Assembly (NCBI RefSeq): GCF_001014645.1
Contig: NZ_LASZ01000012.1
Span: forward strand, 1-64,000
Direction of reading: 5' to 3'
Source: Luteimonas sp. FCS-9
GTDB lineage: Bacteria; Pseudomonadota; Gammaproteobacteria; Xanthomonadales; Xanthomonadaceae
DNA: 64,000 nucleotides
Shown here: positions 21,200 to 31,833 of the stretch, in pieces
Layout of the letters: the number at the start of each line of letters is the position of its first letter
How positions within the stretch are numbered: the stretch's first letter is position 1
Translations under genes and position numbers: made by a program
The notes under the pieces: generated by a model
Database searches by the model: none
The model's input: only the letters and a program-made list of their open reading frames with translations
What the model was told of the DNA's origin: nothing

Positions 21200-21889
21200 A
21201 TGATCCTCACCGACATCGAAGGCACCACCAGCAGCATCTCGTTCGTCAAGGACATCCTCTTCCCCTACGCCCGCCGCGCCCTGCCCGGCTTCGTCGCCGC
21301 GCATGGCCAGGCGCCCGAGGTGCGGCGCTGGCTGGACGCGGTGGCGATCGAGCACGGCGCGATGTGCGACGACGCGATGATCGTCGAGACGCTGCAGGGC
21401 TGGATCGACGAGGACCGCAAGCACACCGCGCCCAAGGCGTTGCAGGGCATGATCTGGGATGCGGGCTACCGCGACGCCGACTTCACCGCGCACATCTATC
21501 CCGACGCGGCGCAGGCGCTGCAGCGCTGGCACGCGGCCGGCGAGCGCCTGGCGGTGTACTCGTCGGGCTCGGTGCCTGCGCAGAAGCTGTTCTTCGGCCA
21601 CAGCGACGCCGGCGACCTAACGGGCCTCGTCTCGGCCTGGTTCGACACCGAGGTCGGCGGCAAGCGCGAGGCCGCGAGCTACGCGCGCATCGCGGGCGCG
21701 CTGCAGGCGGCGCCGGCGGACATCGTGTTCCTGTCGGACGTGGTCGCCGAACTCGACGCCGCGCGCGAGGCGGGCCTGCGCACGGTGCTGGTCGATCGCC
21801 TCGAGGACTACCCCGAGCCGCGCGATGCGACCGCCGCGAACGGGCACCGCCGCGTGACCACGTTCGACGCGATCGATCCGGCTGCCTGA
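21200..21889 (+). CDS. mtnC: Enolase-phosphatase E1
   Basis: 229 residues, HAD superfamily. Enolises and dephosphorylates 2,3-diketo-5-methylthiopentyl-1-phosphate to the acireductone substrate of MtnD. The nucleophile loop [21 protein letters not shown] is the family signature; [14 protein letters not shown] gives the second HAD motif and [17 protein letters not shown] the last acidic motif. Completes the MtnB-MtnC-MtnD trio. The start at 21200 begins directly at the catalytic strand. No partner downstream. Confidence 0.95.
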   Translation: MILTDIEGTTSSISFVKDILFPYARRALPGFVAAHGQAPEVRRWLDAVAIEHGAMCDDAMIVETLQGWIDEDRKHTAPKALQGMIWDAGYRDADFTAHIYPDAAQALQRWHAAGERLAVYSSGSVPAQKLFFGHSDAGDLTGLVSAWFDTEVGGKREAASYARIAGALQAAPADIVFLSDVVAELDAAREAGLRTVLVDRLEDYPEPRDATAANGHRRVTTFDAIDPAA

Positions 21890-22033
21890 CCGACACCGTC
21901 TTGCATCGTCGTCCTGCGCGATGCAAACACGTCGGGGCAGGTCTGGAGGCCGGACGCGATCGTCCAATGCGCGGCAATCGCGGGGTTCGCACACCCAGCA
22001 GATGCGGCGTCGTGCTCGCTGCGCCGATGCTGT

Positions 22034-22082
22034 AACGCGAGCAATTCTCATTCCGTCATGCATTGCGTGCGCTCGCTAGAAT
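22034..22082 (+). promoter_or_regulatory. Fur-box-like site and -10 box of an orphan transcript
   Basis: AACGCGAGCAATTCTCATT at 22034-22052 matches 14 of 18 informative positions of an AATGAGAAT-N-ATTCTCATT Fur dyad; the right half is perfect and the left half weak. TAGAAT (one mismatch to TATAAT) is at 22077-22082, about 25 bases downstream. The -35 region is poor, as can be the case for regulated promoters. Iron control is inference. Confidence 0.4.
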
Positions 22083-22088
22083 CGACAT

Positions 22089-22192
22089 GCGCCGGAAGCC
22101 CGCCATCGCCAGCCAGCCGCGCACGACCCGCCCGTCAGCCTTCGCTCGCCAGCCGGTCATCTTCTCGAAAACCCGCGCCTGCGCGGGTTTTT
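22089..22192 (+). ncRNA. Candidate small RNA, about 104 nt
   Basis: Start is placed 7 bases after the TAGAAT box; the end is the T-run of the terminator at 22168-22192. The interval has no credible coding frame. It does not show a recognised RyhB or PrrF core, so no family is assigned. It would be transcribed in an intergenic space between two convergent genes. Existence is inferred only from promoter plus terminator. Confidence 0.35.
22168..22192 (+). terminator. Rho-independent terminator
   Basis: AAAACCCGCG / CGCGGGTTTT stem (22168-22177 and 22182-22191) with CCTG loop and five T residues (22188-22192). It is 280 bases after mtnC, so it more likely ends the orphan transcript, though read-through from mtnC is possible. 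It may also act leftward. Confidence 0.85.
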
Positions 22193-22350
22193 GTGTTTCA
22201 GCGCTCGCCGGATGCGCGACGGTCCTTCGTGATGCGCTCGCGCATCCTCCCCTCTGCGCGAGAGCGCCACTGCTTCGTACGCCGTCGCAGCGTGAGCAGG
22301 CCACGACGCGCTTACATGCAGGCGTGACCAAGAACTCGCCGCGAGCGTCG

Positions 22351-22387
22351 GCCCCCACCCCAACCCTCCCCCGCATGCGGGGGAGGG
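22351..22387 (-). repeat. GC-palindrome repeat, inverted orientation
   Basis: The perfect 24-bp palindrome CCCTCCCCCGCA / TGCGGGGGAGGG at 22364-22387 is preceded by GCCCCCACCCCAA, the complement of the tail seen after the copies at 329 and 536. It is the same repeat family in the other orientation. Confidence 0.75.
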
Positions 22388-22453
22388 AGCACGGCAACGC
22401 CGCGTTCGACAGGAATACGACGAGGCCCACACCGCGCACGGTGGCCGTGCATT

Positions 22454-22472
22454 CCCCGCGTGCGGGGGAGGT
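22454..22472. repeat. Degenerate GC palindrome
   Basis: CCCCGC-GT-GCGGGGGAGG is a decayed relative of the nearby 24-bp palindrome, without the tail. Confidence 0.45.
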
Positions 22473-22621
22473 CGACGCGCAACGCGCGGCGGGCGGGGGC
22501 GACTTCGCGCACCATTGGCCCCGCATCGCGCTGGGCATGTTCGAGCACCGGCGACCCAGCATCGAGCGACGCGGGCCGCACCCACGCGATCGACGTCTGC
22601 AGGACGCGATCGCGCGCGTCG

Positions 22622-23128
22622 TCAGTGCCCGCTGTGGCCTTCGGCCGGGGCATCGCCGGCCAGGGGGCGGACCTCGAACTGGACCTGCTGCGCAGGCGCG
22701 TGTTCGAAGCGCAGCGTCGCCTCGACCGTGGCGCCGGCGCGCAGCGGCTCGACCGGGTCGATTAACATCAGGTGGTGACCGCCGGGGCGCAACTCGACGC
22801 GCGTGCCGGCCGGCAGCGCGACGCCGTCGGGCAGTTCGCGCATGCGCATCATGCCGCCGTCGTGGCGCATCTCGTGCATCTCGACGGCCGCCGAGGCGGC
22901 GGTCTCGACCGCGACCAGGCGGTCGTCGCCGGTGCTGTGCAGGGTCAGGTAGCCGCCGGCCACAGCCGCGCTGGGTGGGGTCTCGCGGATCCAGGCGTCG
23001 GACACCGTCACCTGCGCGGGCGCGGCGTCCGGCGCCGGAGGGGCGGCGTCGGGCGACGCGGGCTGGCAGGCAGCCAGCGCCAGGGCGGTCAGGCCGACGG
23101 CGAGAAGACCGAGACGGGGATGGCGCAT
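22622..23128 (-). CDS. PCu(A)C-type periplasmic copper chaperone, lipoprotein
   Basis: 168 residues. The signal sequence [21 protein letters not shown] ends in a lipobox with Cys21, so the protein is probably lipid-anchored. The mature domain has the copper motif of the PCu(A)C (DUF461) family: methionines and histidines in [20 protein letters not shown] and a later HHLMLI. Such proteins deliver Cu(I) to the CuA site of cytochrome oxidase. The C-terminus adds a His-containing tail (EGHSGH). It is divergent from xseA; no Sco or oxidase gene is adjacent. Confidence 0.9.
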   Translation of the reverse strand: MRHPRLGLLAVGLTALALAACQPASPDAAPPAPDAAPAQVTVSDAWIRETPPSAAVAGGYLTLHSTGDDRLVAVETAASAAVEMHEMRHDGGMMRMRELPDGVALPAGTRVELRPGGHHLMLIDPVEPLRAGATVEATLRFEHAPAQQVQFEVRPLAGDAPAEGHSGH

Positions 23129-23233
23129 CCGAATACTCCGCTGCGACGCCTGCGGCGCCTGGCCGGCCATTATCGCCGGCATCGACCGGCGCGCCTGCGA
23201 CAGGTTGTCGCGGCCCGGCGGCCGGCATGCCGG

Positions 23234-23239
23234 TATCCT
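23234..23239 (+). promoter_or_regulatory. Possible -10 box for a leaderless xseA transcript
   Basis: TATCCT ends 7 bases before the ATG at 23247, so the transcript would start at or beside the start codon; no Shine-Dalgarno sequence is present. Confidence 0.4.
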
Positions 23240-23246
23240 TGTGCGC

Positions 23247-24575
23247 ATGCACGATTCCGCACGCGACGTCCTGACCCCGAGCCAGCTCAACACCCTTGCC
23301 CGCGGGCTGCTGGAGGACAGCTTTCCCCAGGTCGCAGTCGAGGGCGAGCTGTGCAACGTCTCGCGACCGGCGTCGGGCCACATGTACTTCACGCTCAAGG
23401 ACGCGCGCGCGCAGGTGCGCTGCGCGCTGTTCCGCCAGAAGAGCCAGTGGCTGCGCTTCGTGCCGCGCGACGGCATGCTGGTGCGCGCGCGCGGCCGGGT
23501 CACGCTGTACGAGGCGCGCGGCGACTACCAGCTGATCCTCGACACGCTCGAGGAGGCCGGCGAAGGCGCGCTGCGCCGCGCGTTCGACGCGCTGAAGGCC
23601 CGCCTGCAGGCCGAGGGCCTGTTCGACGCCGAGCGCAAGCGCCCGCTGCCCGCCTTCCCGCGGCGGCTGGCCGTGGTCACCTCGCCGTCGGGCGCGGCGG
23701 TGCGCGACGTGCTCAGCGTGCTGGCGCGCCGCTTCCCGCTGCTCGAGGTCGAGGTGCTGCCGACGCTGGTCCAGGGCGTCGACGCGCCCGCGCAGCTGCT
23801 GCGCACGCTGCAGCGCGCCGGCGAGAGCGGACGCTACGACGTGCTGCTGCTGACCCGCGGCGGCGGCTCGCTCGAGGACCTGTGGGCGTTCAACGACGAG
23901 GCGCTGGCGCGTGCGGTCGCGGCTTCGCCGGTGCCGGTGGTCTCGGCGGTCGGGCACGAGACCGACTTCAGCCTGACCGATTTCGCGGCCGACCTGCGCG
24001 CACCCACGCCATCGGCCGCCGCCGAACTGCTGACGCCCGACCGCAGCGACCTGCTCGGACGCGTGCGCCAGCTGCAGCGCCAGGTCGACGCCGTGCAGCT
24101 GCGCACGCTGCAGGCCTGCGCGCAGCGGCTCGACCGTGCGGCGCTGCGCCTGCAGGCCACGCGTCCGCAGGCGCGGCTCGACGCCCTGCGCCAGCGGCAG
24201 GACGCGGCGCTGCGCCGGCTGCAGGCGGCCCATCGGCAGCAGCTGCAACAGCGCCAGGCACGGCTCCAGCATGCCGGCGCGGTGCTGCGCGCGGCTTCGC
24301 CGCAACGCCGGCTCGCCCAGCTACACCAACGCCTCGACGCGCTGCAGGCGCGCCCGCAGGCCGCGGTCGCGCGCCGGCTGCAGCGCGACGCGCTGCACCT
24401 GCGCGGGCTGGTGCGCTCGCTCGAGGCGGTGAGCCCGCTGGCGACGATCGCCCGCGGCTACAGCATCCTGCAGCGCGACGACGGCCGCATCGTACGCAGC
24501 ACCGCCGACGCGGCCCCGGGCGACACGCTGGAGGCCCGGCTCTCCGACGGCAGCCTGCGCGTGCGGGCGCTGTAG
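23247..24575 (+). CDS. xseA: Exodeoxyribonuclease VII large subunit
   Basis: 442 residues. With XseB forms the exonuclease that degrades single-stranded DNA to oligonucleotides. An N-terminal OB-fold (about 15-105, [20 protein letters not shown]) is followed by the catalytic domain with [16 protein letters not shown] and [20 protein letters not shown], then a long coiled-coil rich in Arg/Gln/Leu (about 270-400). The stop codon TAG is part of a REPIN (GTAG at 24572-24575). Start at 23247 was chosen because [15 protein letters not shown] precedes the conserved N-terminal helix; xseB is not adjacent. Confidence 0.95.
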   Translation: MHDSARDVLTPSQLNTLARGLLEDSFPQVAVEGELCNVSRPASGHMYFTLKDARAQVRCALFRQKSQWLRFVPRDGMLVRARGRVTLYEARGDYQLILDTLEEAGEGALRRAFDALKARLQAEGLFDAERKRPLPAFPRRLAVVTSPSGAAVRDVLSVLARRFPLLEVEVLPTLVQGVDAPAQLLRTLQRAGESGRYDVLLLTRGGGSLEDLWAFNDEALARAVAASPVPVVSAVGHETDFSLTDFAADLRAPTPSAAAELLTPDRSDLLGRVRQLQRQVDAVQLRTLQACAQRLDRAALRLQATRPQARLDALRQRQDAALRRLQAAHRQQLQQRQARLQHAGAVLRAASPQRRLAQLHQRLDALQARPQAAVARRLQRDALHLRGLVRSLEAVSPLATIARGYSILQRDDGRIVRSTADAAPGDTLEARLSDGSLRVRAL

Positions 24576-24639
24576 GCGCGCGCTGGCGCGCGATGGGGCT
24601 TTGCCGGGACTGCCGCATCGCGCGCGAGCGCGCTCCTAC
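24572..24639. repeat. REPIN copy B
   Basis: GTAGGCGCGCGCTGGCGCGC ... GCGAGCGCGCTCCTAC. The left unit is diverged (CGC for AGC, TGG for TCG). Its first four bases contain the xseA stop codon. Confidence 0.88.
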
Positions 24640-24758
24640 GTGGGGCCGGCGCGGCATGGGGCCCCGCGCCACCCCACGCAGCGTTCCATCCCTCTCGCCC
24701 GCCGATCACAGCCGCGCTGGCATGCTGGCCGTCCACGTCACGACGGAGCCTGCGTACG

Positions 24759-26405
<1,647 letters not shown>

Positions 26406-26439
26406 ACGCCCCACCCGCCTTCCGATCTTGGAGACCCCG

Positions 26440-27900
26440 ATGGCCAAGTCCCCCCGCCGCGCCGCCGGCCTGGCGCGCCGCTACCCCTACTACCTCGCCA
26501 ACACCGCGGTCGCCGCGAATGCGGACCTCGAAGTCCGCGACAAGTACAGTGGACAGGTCGCCACGCGCGTGGCGATGGGCGATGCGACGGCGATCCGCAA
26601 GGCGATCGTCGCCGCACACAAGGCGCGCGAGGCGATGGCCGCGTTCGCGCCCGACCAGCGCCGCGACGTGCTCGAGCACTGCGTGCGTCGGTTCGAGGAA
26701 CGCGCCGAGGAACTCGCGCTGGCGCTGTGCATCGAGGCCGGCAAGCCGATCAAGGACGCGCGCGGCGAGGTCGTGCGCCTGATCGACACCTTCCGCATCG
26801 CCGCCGGCGAGGCGACGCGGCTCGACGGCGAGGTCGTCGAGCTGCAGATCTCGCCGCGCACCCGCGGCTACCGCGGCATGGTCAAGCGCGTGCCGGTGGG
26901 CGTGTGCAGCTTCATCACGCCGTTCAACTTCCCGCTGAACCTGGTCGCGCACAAGGTCGCGCCGGCGATCGCGGCCGGCTGCCCGTTCGTGCTCAAGCCC
27001 GCGGCCAAGACCCCGGTCGGCGCGCTGATCATCGGCGAGATCCTCGCCGAGACCGACCTGCCCAAGGGCGCGTTCTCGGTGATCCCCTGCAGCAACGAGG
27101 ACGCGGCCGCGCTGACCGAGGACGAGCGCATCGCGCTGCTGAGCTTCACCGGCGGCCTGGTGGGTTGGGATCTCAAGGCCCGCGCCGGCAAGAAGAAGGT
27201 CGTGCTGGAACTGGGCGGCAATGCGGCCTGCATCGTCGACGAGGACCCGGGCGCGAGCCTGGACCACGTGGTCGAGCGGCTGGTGTTCGGCGCCTACTAC
27301 CAGTCCGGGCAGAGCTGCATCGGCGTCCAGCGCATCTACGCGCACCGCGCGATCCACGACGCGCTGCGGCGCAAGCTCAAGAAGGCCGTCGGCGCGCTGC
27401 GCATGGGCGATCCGCGCGACGAGTCGACGTTCATCGGCCCGGTGATCGACGCCGATGCGGCCGACCGCATCCAGGCATGGATCGATGCCGCGCGCAAGGG
27501 CGGCGCGAAGGTGATCGCCGGCGGCAAGCGCGACGGCACCCTGATCCCGGCCACGCTGCTGGAGAAGGTGCCGCGCGATGCCGACCTGCAGCGCAAGGAA
27601 GTGTTCGGACCGGTCGCGCTGCTCGAGCCGGTGGACAGCTTCGACGAGGCGATCGCGCGCGTGAACGACAGCGATTTCGGCCTGCACGCCGGCGTGTTCA
27701 CCGGCAACCTCGCGCATGCGATGCGCGCCTGGGACCGGATCGAGGCCGGCGGCGTGATCGTCGGCGACGTGCCGAGCTTCCGCGTCGACAACATGCCCTA
27801 TGGCGGCATCAAGGACTCGGGCATCGGCCGCGAGGGCGTGCGCTACGCGATCCGCGACATGTGCGAGGACCGGCTGCTGGTGATCCGCGATCCGGTCTGA
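26440..27900 (+). CDS. NAD(P)-dependent aldehyde dehydrogenase
   Basis: 486 residues. The ATG at 26440 has GGAG upstream. Catalytic residues are Cys293 (GQSCIGVQR) and Glu257 (VVLELGGNA); the NAD(P) region contains FITPFNFPLNLVAHKVAPAIA and KPAAKTP. It should oxidise an aldehyde to an acid, or to an acyl-enzyme. It is paired with the ThDP enzyme upstream, so the aldehyde may come from that reaction; this is inference. Ends 48 bases from the convergent hisIE gene. Confidence 0.92.
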   Translation: MAKSPRRAAGLARRYPYYLANTAVAANADLEVRDKYSGQVATRVAMGDATAIRKAIVAAHKAREAMAAFAPDQRRDVLEHCVRRFEERAEELALALCIEAGKPIKDARGEVVRLIDTFRIAAGEATRLDGEVVELQISPRTRGYRGMVKRVPVGVCSFITPFNFPLNLVAHKVAPAIAAGCPFVLKPAAKTPVGALIIGEILAETDLPKGAFSVIPCSNEDAAALTEDERIALLSFTGGLVGWDLKARAGKKKVVLELGGNAACIVDEDPGASLDHVVERLVFGAYYQSGQSCIGVQRIYAHRAIHDALRRKLKKAVGALRMGDPRDESTFIGPVIDADAADRIQAWIDAARKGGAKVIAGGKRDGTLIPATLLEKVPRDADLQRKEVFGPVALLEPVDSFDEAIARVNDSDFGLHAGVFTGNLAHAMRAWDRIEAGGVIVGDVPSFRVDNMPYGGIKDSGIGREGVRYAIRDMCEDRLLVIRDPV

Positions 27901-27948
27901 GCCGGACCGCACCTTCCCCACCCGGGCGGGACTGCGACGGCGCCGGCG

Positions 27949-28545
27949 CTAGCCGCGCGCCGCCAGCACGCGCTCCACGTCGCGCAGCGACAGGCCGCGT
28001 GCGCGCAGCAGCACCAGCAGGTGGTACAGCAGGTCGGCGCCCTCGCCGAGCAGCTCGTCGTCGCCCTGCGCAACGGCCGCGAGCGCGGTCTCCACGCCCT
28101 CCTCGCCGACCTTCTGCGCGATGCGGCGGATGCCGCCGTCGAACAGCCGCGTGGTGTAGCTGCCGTCCGGCCGCTCGCGTTCGCGCTGCGCGACCAGTGC
28201 ATCCAGCTCGGCCAGCACGCCGCCGGGGGCGGACGGGAAACAGCTGGGCCGTTGCAGGTGGCAGGTCGGGCCGTGCGGCCGCGCCAGCACCAGCAGCGTG
28301 TCGGCATCGCAGTCGGCCTCGATGGAGACCAGGTCGAGCACGTGGCCCGAGCGTTCGCCCTTGGTCCACAGCCGCCCCTTGCTGCGGCTGAAGAACGTCA
28401 CGTGGCCGAGCCGGCGCGTGGCGTCGAGCGCGTCGCGGTCCATGTAGCCGAGCATCAGCACGCGCAACGTGTCGGCGTCCTGGACGATCGCCGGCAGCAG
28501 GCCGTCGCCCTTGGCCCAGTCCAGGGTTTGCGGATCGACCGTCAT
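27949..28545 (-). CDS. hisIE: Bifunctional phosphoribosyl-AMP cyclohydrolase / phosphoribosyl-ATP pyrophosphatase
   Basis: 198 residues. Steps 2 and 3 of histidine synthesis in one chain: HisI domain about 1-105 (GYMDRDALDATRRLGHVTF, SIEADCDADTLLV, CHLQRPSCF) and HisE domain about 108-198 (GSYTTRLFDGGIRRIAQKV, GEEGVETALAA, ADLLYHLLVLL). The ATG at 28545 has GCAGGAG upstream; a longer frame to 28632 is rejected because it is translated from a REPIN. Last gene of the his operon. Confidence 0.95.
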   Translation of the reverse strand: MTVDPQTLDWAKGDGLLPAIVQDADTLRVLMLGYMDRDALDATRRLGHVTFFSRSKGRLWTKGERSGHVLDLVSIEADCDADTLLVLARPHGPTCHLQRPSCFPSAPGGVLAELDALVAQRERERPDGSYTTRLFDGGIRRIAQKVGEEGVETALAAVAQGDDELLGEGADLLYHLLVLLRARGLSLRDVERVLAARG

Positions 28546-28558
28546 GCCGGCATCTCCT

Positions 28559-28624
28559 GCAGGTGCGCGCTCGCGCGCGAAGAAGTTTTCCGGGTGACGC
28601 CGATGGCGCACGGGCGCGCGCCTG
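28559..28624. repeat. REPIN copy C (decayed)
   Basis: GCAGGTGCGCGCTCGCGCGC at the left and a degenerate complementary GGGCGCGCGCCTGC at the right. It separates hisF from hisIE, the only gap of more than 20 bases inside the his operon. Confidence 0.75.
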
Positions 28625-28638
28625 CCAGGCAAGCGGAT

Positions 28639-29412
28639 TCAGACATCGCGCACCTCGATTCCGGCCGCGCGCAGGTCGCGTTTGAGATCGGGAATCGCGA
28701 TGCGGCCGCTGTGGAACACACTGGCCGCCAGCGCACCGTCGACGTCGGCCTGCGCGAACGCGTCGACGAAGTGCGCGCACTCGCCGGCCCCGCCCGAGGC
28801 GACCAGCGGCACGGCGCACAGCGCGCGCGCCTGCTGCAGCTGCGCAATGTCGTAGCCGCGGCGCACGCCGTCGTTGTCCATGCAGTTGAGCACGATCTCG
28901 CCGGCGCCCAGCCGCTGTGCCTCGACGATCCAGTCCAGCGTACGCACGGCCAGCGCGCGCGTACGGTCCGGATCGCCGGTGTGGCTGCGCACCCGCCATT
29001 CACCGTCGGCTTCGCGGATCGAATCGATGCCCACGACCACGCACTGCACGCCGAAGGCCTCGGCCAGTTCGCTGATCAGCGCAGGCCGCTCCAGCGCCGG
29101 AGTGTTGATCGAGACCTTGTCGGCGCCGGCATGCAGCACGTCACGCGCGGTGGCGACGTCGCGGATGCCGCCGGCGACGCAGAACGGGATGTCGATCAGC
29201 CGCGACACTCGCTCGACCCAGCCGCGGTCGACCGAGCGGCCCTGCGGACTGGCCGAGATGTCGTAGAACACCAGTTCGTCGGCGCCGGCGTCGCGATAGC
29301 GCAGCGCGAGGTCGGCGATGTCGCCCATGTCGACGTGGTCGCGGAAGCGCACGCCCTTGACCACGCGGCCGTCGCGCACGTCCAGGCACGGGATGATGCG
29401 GCGGCTCAGCAT
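28639..29412 (-). CDS. hisF: Imidazole glycerol phosphate synthase, cyclase subunit
   Basis: 257 residues, (beta/alpha)8 barrel. Uses ammonia from HisH to turn PRFAR into imidazole glycerol phosphate and AICAR. Visible: [17 protein letters not shown] with the first catalytic Asp, [25 protein letters not shown], and a late GGAGECAHF phosphate loop. The loop usually read as DITAS is DISAS here. Overlaps hisA by 7 bases. Confidence 0.96.
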   Translation of the reverse strand: MLSRRIIPCLDVRDGRVVKGVRFRDHVDMGDIADLALRYRDAGADELVFYDISASPQGRSVDRGWVERVSRLIDIPFCVAGGIRDVATARDVLHAGADKVSINTPALERPALISELAEAFGVQCVVVGIDSIREADGEWRVRSHTGDPDRTRALAVRTLDWIVEAQRLGAGEIVLNCMDNDGVRRGYDIAQLQQARALCAVPLVASGGAGECAHFVDAFAQADVDGALAASVFHSGRIAIPDLKRDLRAAGIEVRDV

Positions 29413-30143
29413 GCGAGCGCGTCCCGCAGCGCGAAGCGCCCTTCAAGCAGTGCGCGGCCGAGCACGATGCCGGCGCAGCCCTGCGCACGCGCCGCGGCGA
29501 TGTCGTCCAGCGCGCGCACGCCGCCCGACGCCTGCACCTGCAATGCCGGCGTCAGGCTGCGCAGATGCGCGTACAGCGTGGCATTGGGCCCGGACAGCAT
29601 GCCGTCGCGGGCGATGTCCGTGCTCAGCAGGTGACGCAGCCCGGCCTGCGCGTAGCGCACCGCCAGCGTGTCGAGCGTGGCCTCGGCGGTCTCGGTCCAG
29701 CCGTGCACCGGCAGGCGCCAGACACCTTCGGCGTCCTGGCGCGTGTCGAGCGCGACGGTGATGCGCTCGGCCCCGAAGCGCTCGATCCAGCCGGCCACCG
29801 CGTCGGCATCGCGCACCGCGCGCGAACCGACGACCACGCGGGCGGCGCCGGCCTCGAGGATCCGCGCGACGTCGTCGCCGCTGCGCACCCCGCCGCCGGT
29901 CTGCACCTGCAGGCCGGTGGTCTGGCGGATGCGCGCCAGCAGCGGCGCAAGCGTGAAGCCGCCCGCGCGCGCGGCGTCCAGGTCGACCAGGTGCAGCCAG
30001 GTCGCGCCGGCCTCGGCGTAGGCCTGGATCTGCGCCAGCGGGTCGTCGCCGTAGCGTGTCTCGCGGGCGTAATCGCCCTGCGCCAGCCGGACCACGCGGC
30101 CGTCGCGGATGTCGATGGCGGGATAGACGGTGAAACCGCTCAT
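29406..30143 (-). CDS. hisA: Phosphoribosylformimino-5-aminoimidazole carboxamide ribotide isomerase
   Basis: 245 residues, (beta/alpha)8 barrel. Isomerises ProFAR to [23 protein letters not shown] with the catalytic Asp near the N-terminus, [12 protein letters not shown] and [14 protein letters not shown] carry the phosphate-binding and second catalytic Asp motifs. Start at 30143 ([11 protein letters not shown]) overlaps the hisH stop by 4 bases (ATGA). Confidence 0.96.
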   Translation of the reverse strand: MSGFTVYPAIDIRDGRVVRLAQGDYARETRYGDDPLAQIQAYAEAGATWLHLVDLDAARAGGFTLAPLLARIRQTTGLQVQTGGGVRSGDDVARILEAGAARVVVGSRAVRDADAVAGWIERFGAERITVALDTRQDAEGVWRLPVHGWTETAEATLDTLAVRYAQAGLRHLLSTDIARDGMLSGPNATLYAHLRSLTPALQVQASGGVRALDDIAAARAQGCAGIVLGRALLEGRFALRDALAC

Positions 30144-30757
30144 GCACGGGCTCCGGGAACGAACGACGGCGACAGGAAGTTGCGCAGCAGTTGCGCGCCG
30201 ACCGCGGCCGAGCGCTCGGGATGGAACTGCGCGCCGGCGATCGGGCCGCGCTGCACGGCGGCGGCGAACGATTGGCCGTGCTCGCACGCGAGGATGCAGT
30301 CGGCAGTCACCGGCGCCGCGAAGCTGTGCACGAAGAACGCCTGCGCATCGGCGTCGATCCCGGTGCGCAGCGTGCCGTCGGCCCGCGGCTGCAGCCGGTT
30401 CCAGCCCATGTGCGGCACGCGCACGCCGGGGCCGCCGCGCAGCCGGGCCACGGTGCCCGGCAGCAGACCCAGCCCCTCGACGTCGCCTTCTTGCGAGCGC
30501 TCGAACAGCAGCTGCATGCCCACGCAAATCCCCAGCAGCGGCCGCTCCAGCGTGCGCAGGACCTCGACCAGATCGAGCGCCCGCAGCCGCGCCATGACCT
30601 GCGCCGCGGTGCCGACCCCGGGCAGGATCACGCGGTCGGCGCCGCGGATCGCCTCGGCATCGGTGACCAGCGCAGCGGTCACACCCAGGCGCTCGAACGC
30701 GTAGCGCACCGAGCCGGTGTTGGCGCCGCCGGCATCGACGATCACCACACGCATCAC
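30140..30757 (-). CDS. hisH: Imidazole glycerol phosphate synthase, glutaminase subunit
   Basis: 205 residues, class I glutamine amidotransferase. Nucleophile Cys78 in [11 protein letters not shown]; His and Glu of the triad in [11 protein letters not shown] near the C-terminus. Supplies ammonia to HisF. 4-base overlaps with hisB upstream and hisA downstream show tight translational coupling. Confidence 0.96.
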   Translation of the reverse strand: MMRVVIVDAGGANTGSVRYAFERLGVTAALVTDAEAIRGADRVILPGVGTAAQVMARLRALDLVEVLRTLERPLLGICVGMQLLFERSQEGDVEGLGLLPGTVARLRGGPGVRVPHMGWNRLQPRADGTLRTGIDADAQAFFVHSFAAPVTADCILACEHGQSFAAAVQRGPIAGAQFHPERSAAVGAQLLRNFLSPSFVPGARA

Positions 30758-31833
30758 AGCACCCCCTTGGTGCTGGGCAGCGCGTCCCCGTCACGGCGCA
30801 CCGCTTGGCCCAGCGCACGCGCGAAGGCCTTGAAACAGGCCTCGACCTTGTGGTGGTCGTTGTCGCCCTCGACCTTGAGGTGCAGGTTCAATGCCGCCGC
30901 GTCGCAGACCGAGCGGAAGAAGTGCGCGACCAGCTCGGTCGGCATGTCGCCGACGCGCTCGCGCCGGAACGTGCCGTCGAACACGAGGTACGGCCGGCCG
31001 CCGAAGTCGAGCGCGGCGCTGGCCAGCGTCTCGTCCATCGGCAGCGTGAACCCGTAGCGGGCGATGCCGCGCTTGTCGCCGAGCGCCGCGCGCAAGGCCT
31101 GCCCGAGCGCGATGCCGACGTCCTCGATCGTGTGGTGCTCGTCGATCTCCAGGTCGCCCTCGGCCTGCACGGTCAGCGCGATGCCGCCGTGCTTGCCGAT
31201 CTGGTCGAGCATGTGGTCGAAGAACGGCAGGCCGGTCGAGACCTGCGCATCACGCGCGGCGTCGAGGTCGAGCTCGACCCGGATGCGCGTCTCGCGCGTG
31301 TTGCGAACGATGCGCGCCTGGCGCGGCGCATCGCTCAGCGCGTGCGCGATGCCGGGCCAGTCCCACTCGCCGCCGAACTGCGGCGTGCGCAGCTTGAAGC
31401 CGCGGATGCCCAGGTTGTCGGCGAACTGCAGGTCGGTGTCGCGATCGCCGACCATCGCCGAGGCATCGAGATCGATGCCGCGGTCGCGCAGGTAGTGCAT
31501 CACCAGCCCCAGGCCCGGCTTGCGCGTCGGCGCGTTGTCGGCCGGCCAGGTGCAGTCGATCAGCACCTCGCGGAACACGATGCCCTGGCTTTCGAAGATC
31601 TGCAGCATCAGGTCGTTGGGGCCGTCGAAACTGGCGCGCGGATAGCCCTCGGTGCCCAGGCCGTCCTGGTTGCTGACGATGACGAACTCGAAGCCGGCGT
31701 CGCGCAGCCGCAGCAGCGCCGGGATCACGCCCGGCACGAAGCGCAGCTTGTCGTAGGCGTCGATCTGGTAGTCGGCCGGCTCCTCGATCAGGGTGCCGTC
31801 CCGGTCGACGAACAGGATCTTCGTGCCGCTCAT
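30754..31833 (-). CDS. hisB: Bifunctional histidinol-phosphatase / imidazoleglycerol-phosphate dehydratase
   Basis: 359 residues. N-terminal HAD phosphatase domain (about 1-165) with the nucleophile DRDGTLI at 10-16 and [16 protein letters not shown]-terminal IGPD domain with [35 protein letters not shown] and [18 protein letters not shown] metal ligands. The fused form is typical of enterobacteria and xanthomonads. Carries out steps 6 and 8. Overlaps hisC by 4 bases. Confidence 0.96.
   Translation of the reverse strand: MSGTKILFVDRDGTLIEEPADYQIDAYDKLRFVPGVIPALLRLRDAGFEFVIVSNQDGLGTEGYPRASFDGPNDLMLQIFESQGIVFREVLIDCTWPADNAPTRKPGLGLVMHYLRDRGIDLDASAMVGDRDTDLQFADNLGIRGFKLRTPQFGGEWDWPGIAHALSDAPRQARIVRNTRETRIRVELDLDAARDAQVSTGLPFFDHMLDQIGKHGGIALTVQAEGDLEIDEHHTIEDVGIALGQALRAALGDKRGIARYGFTLPMDETLASAALDFGGRPYLVFDGTFRRERVGDMPTELVAHFFRSVCDAAALNLHLKVEGDNDHHKVEACFKAFARALGQAVRRDGDALPSTKGVL

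Larger units (their letters stand above)
21890..22621. other. Gene-free region of 732 bases between convergent genes
   Basis: Both flanking genes (mtnC and the copper chaperone) end here, yet the interior contains a Fur-box-like site (22034), a TAGAAT box (22077) and a strong terminator (22168-22192), i.e. an internal transcription unit without a coding sequence. Further right are two GC palindromes (22351-22387 and 22454-22472). The open frames present are low-complexity Arg/Ala/Pro readings that run through the terminator and are not credible genes. Confidence 0.6.

Noticed and set aside
22063-23274. Long + strand frame starting near the TAGAAT box in the gap after mtnC
   Set aside because: It runs through a Rho-independent terminator, two GC palindromes and the antisense of the copper chaperone gene; composition is Arg/Pro/Ala-rich without a domain. 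The region is better read as non-coding.
28546-28632. N-terminal extension of HisIE to 28632
   Set aside because: These codons are translated from a decayed REPIN; the ATG at 28545 has a ribosome site and starts at the family's usual position.
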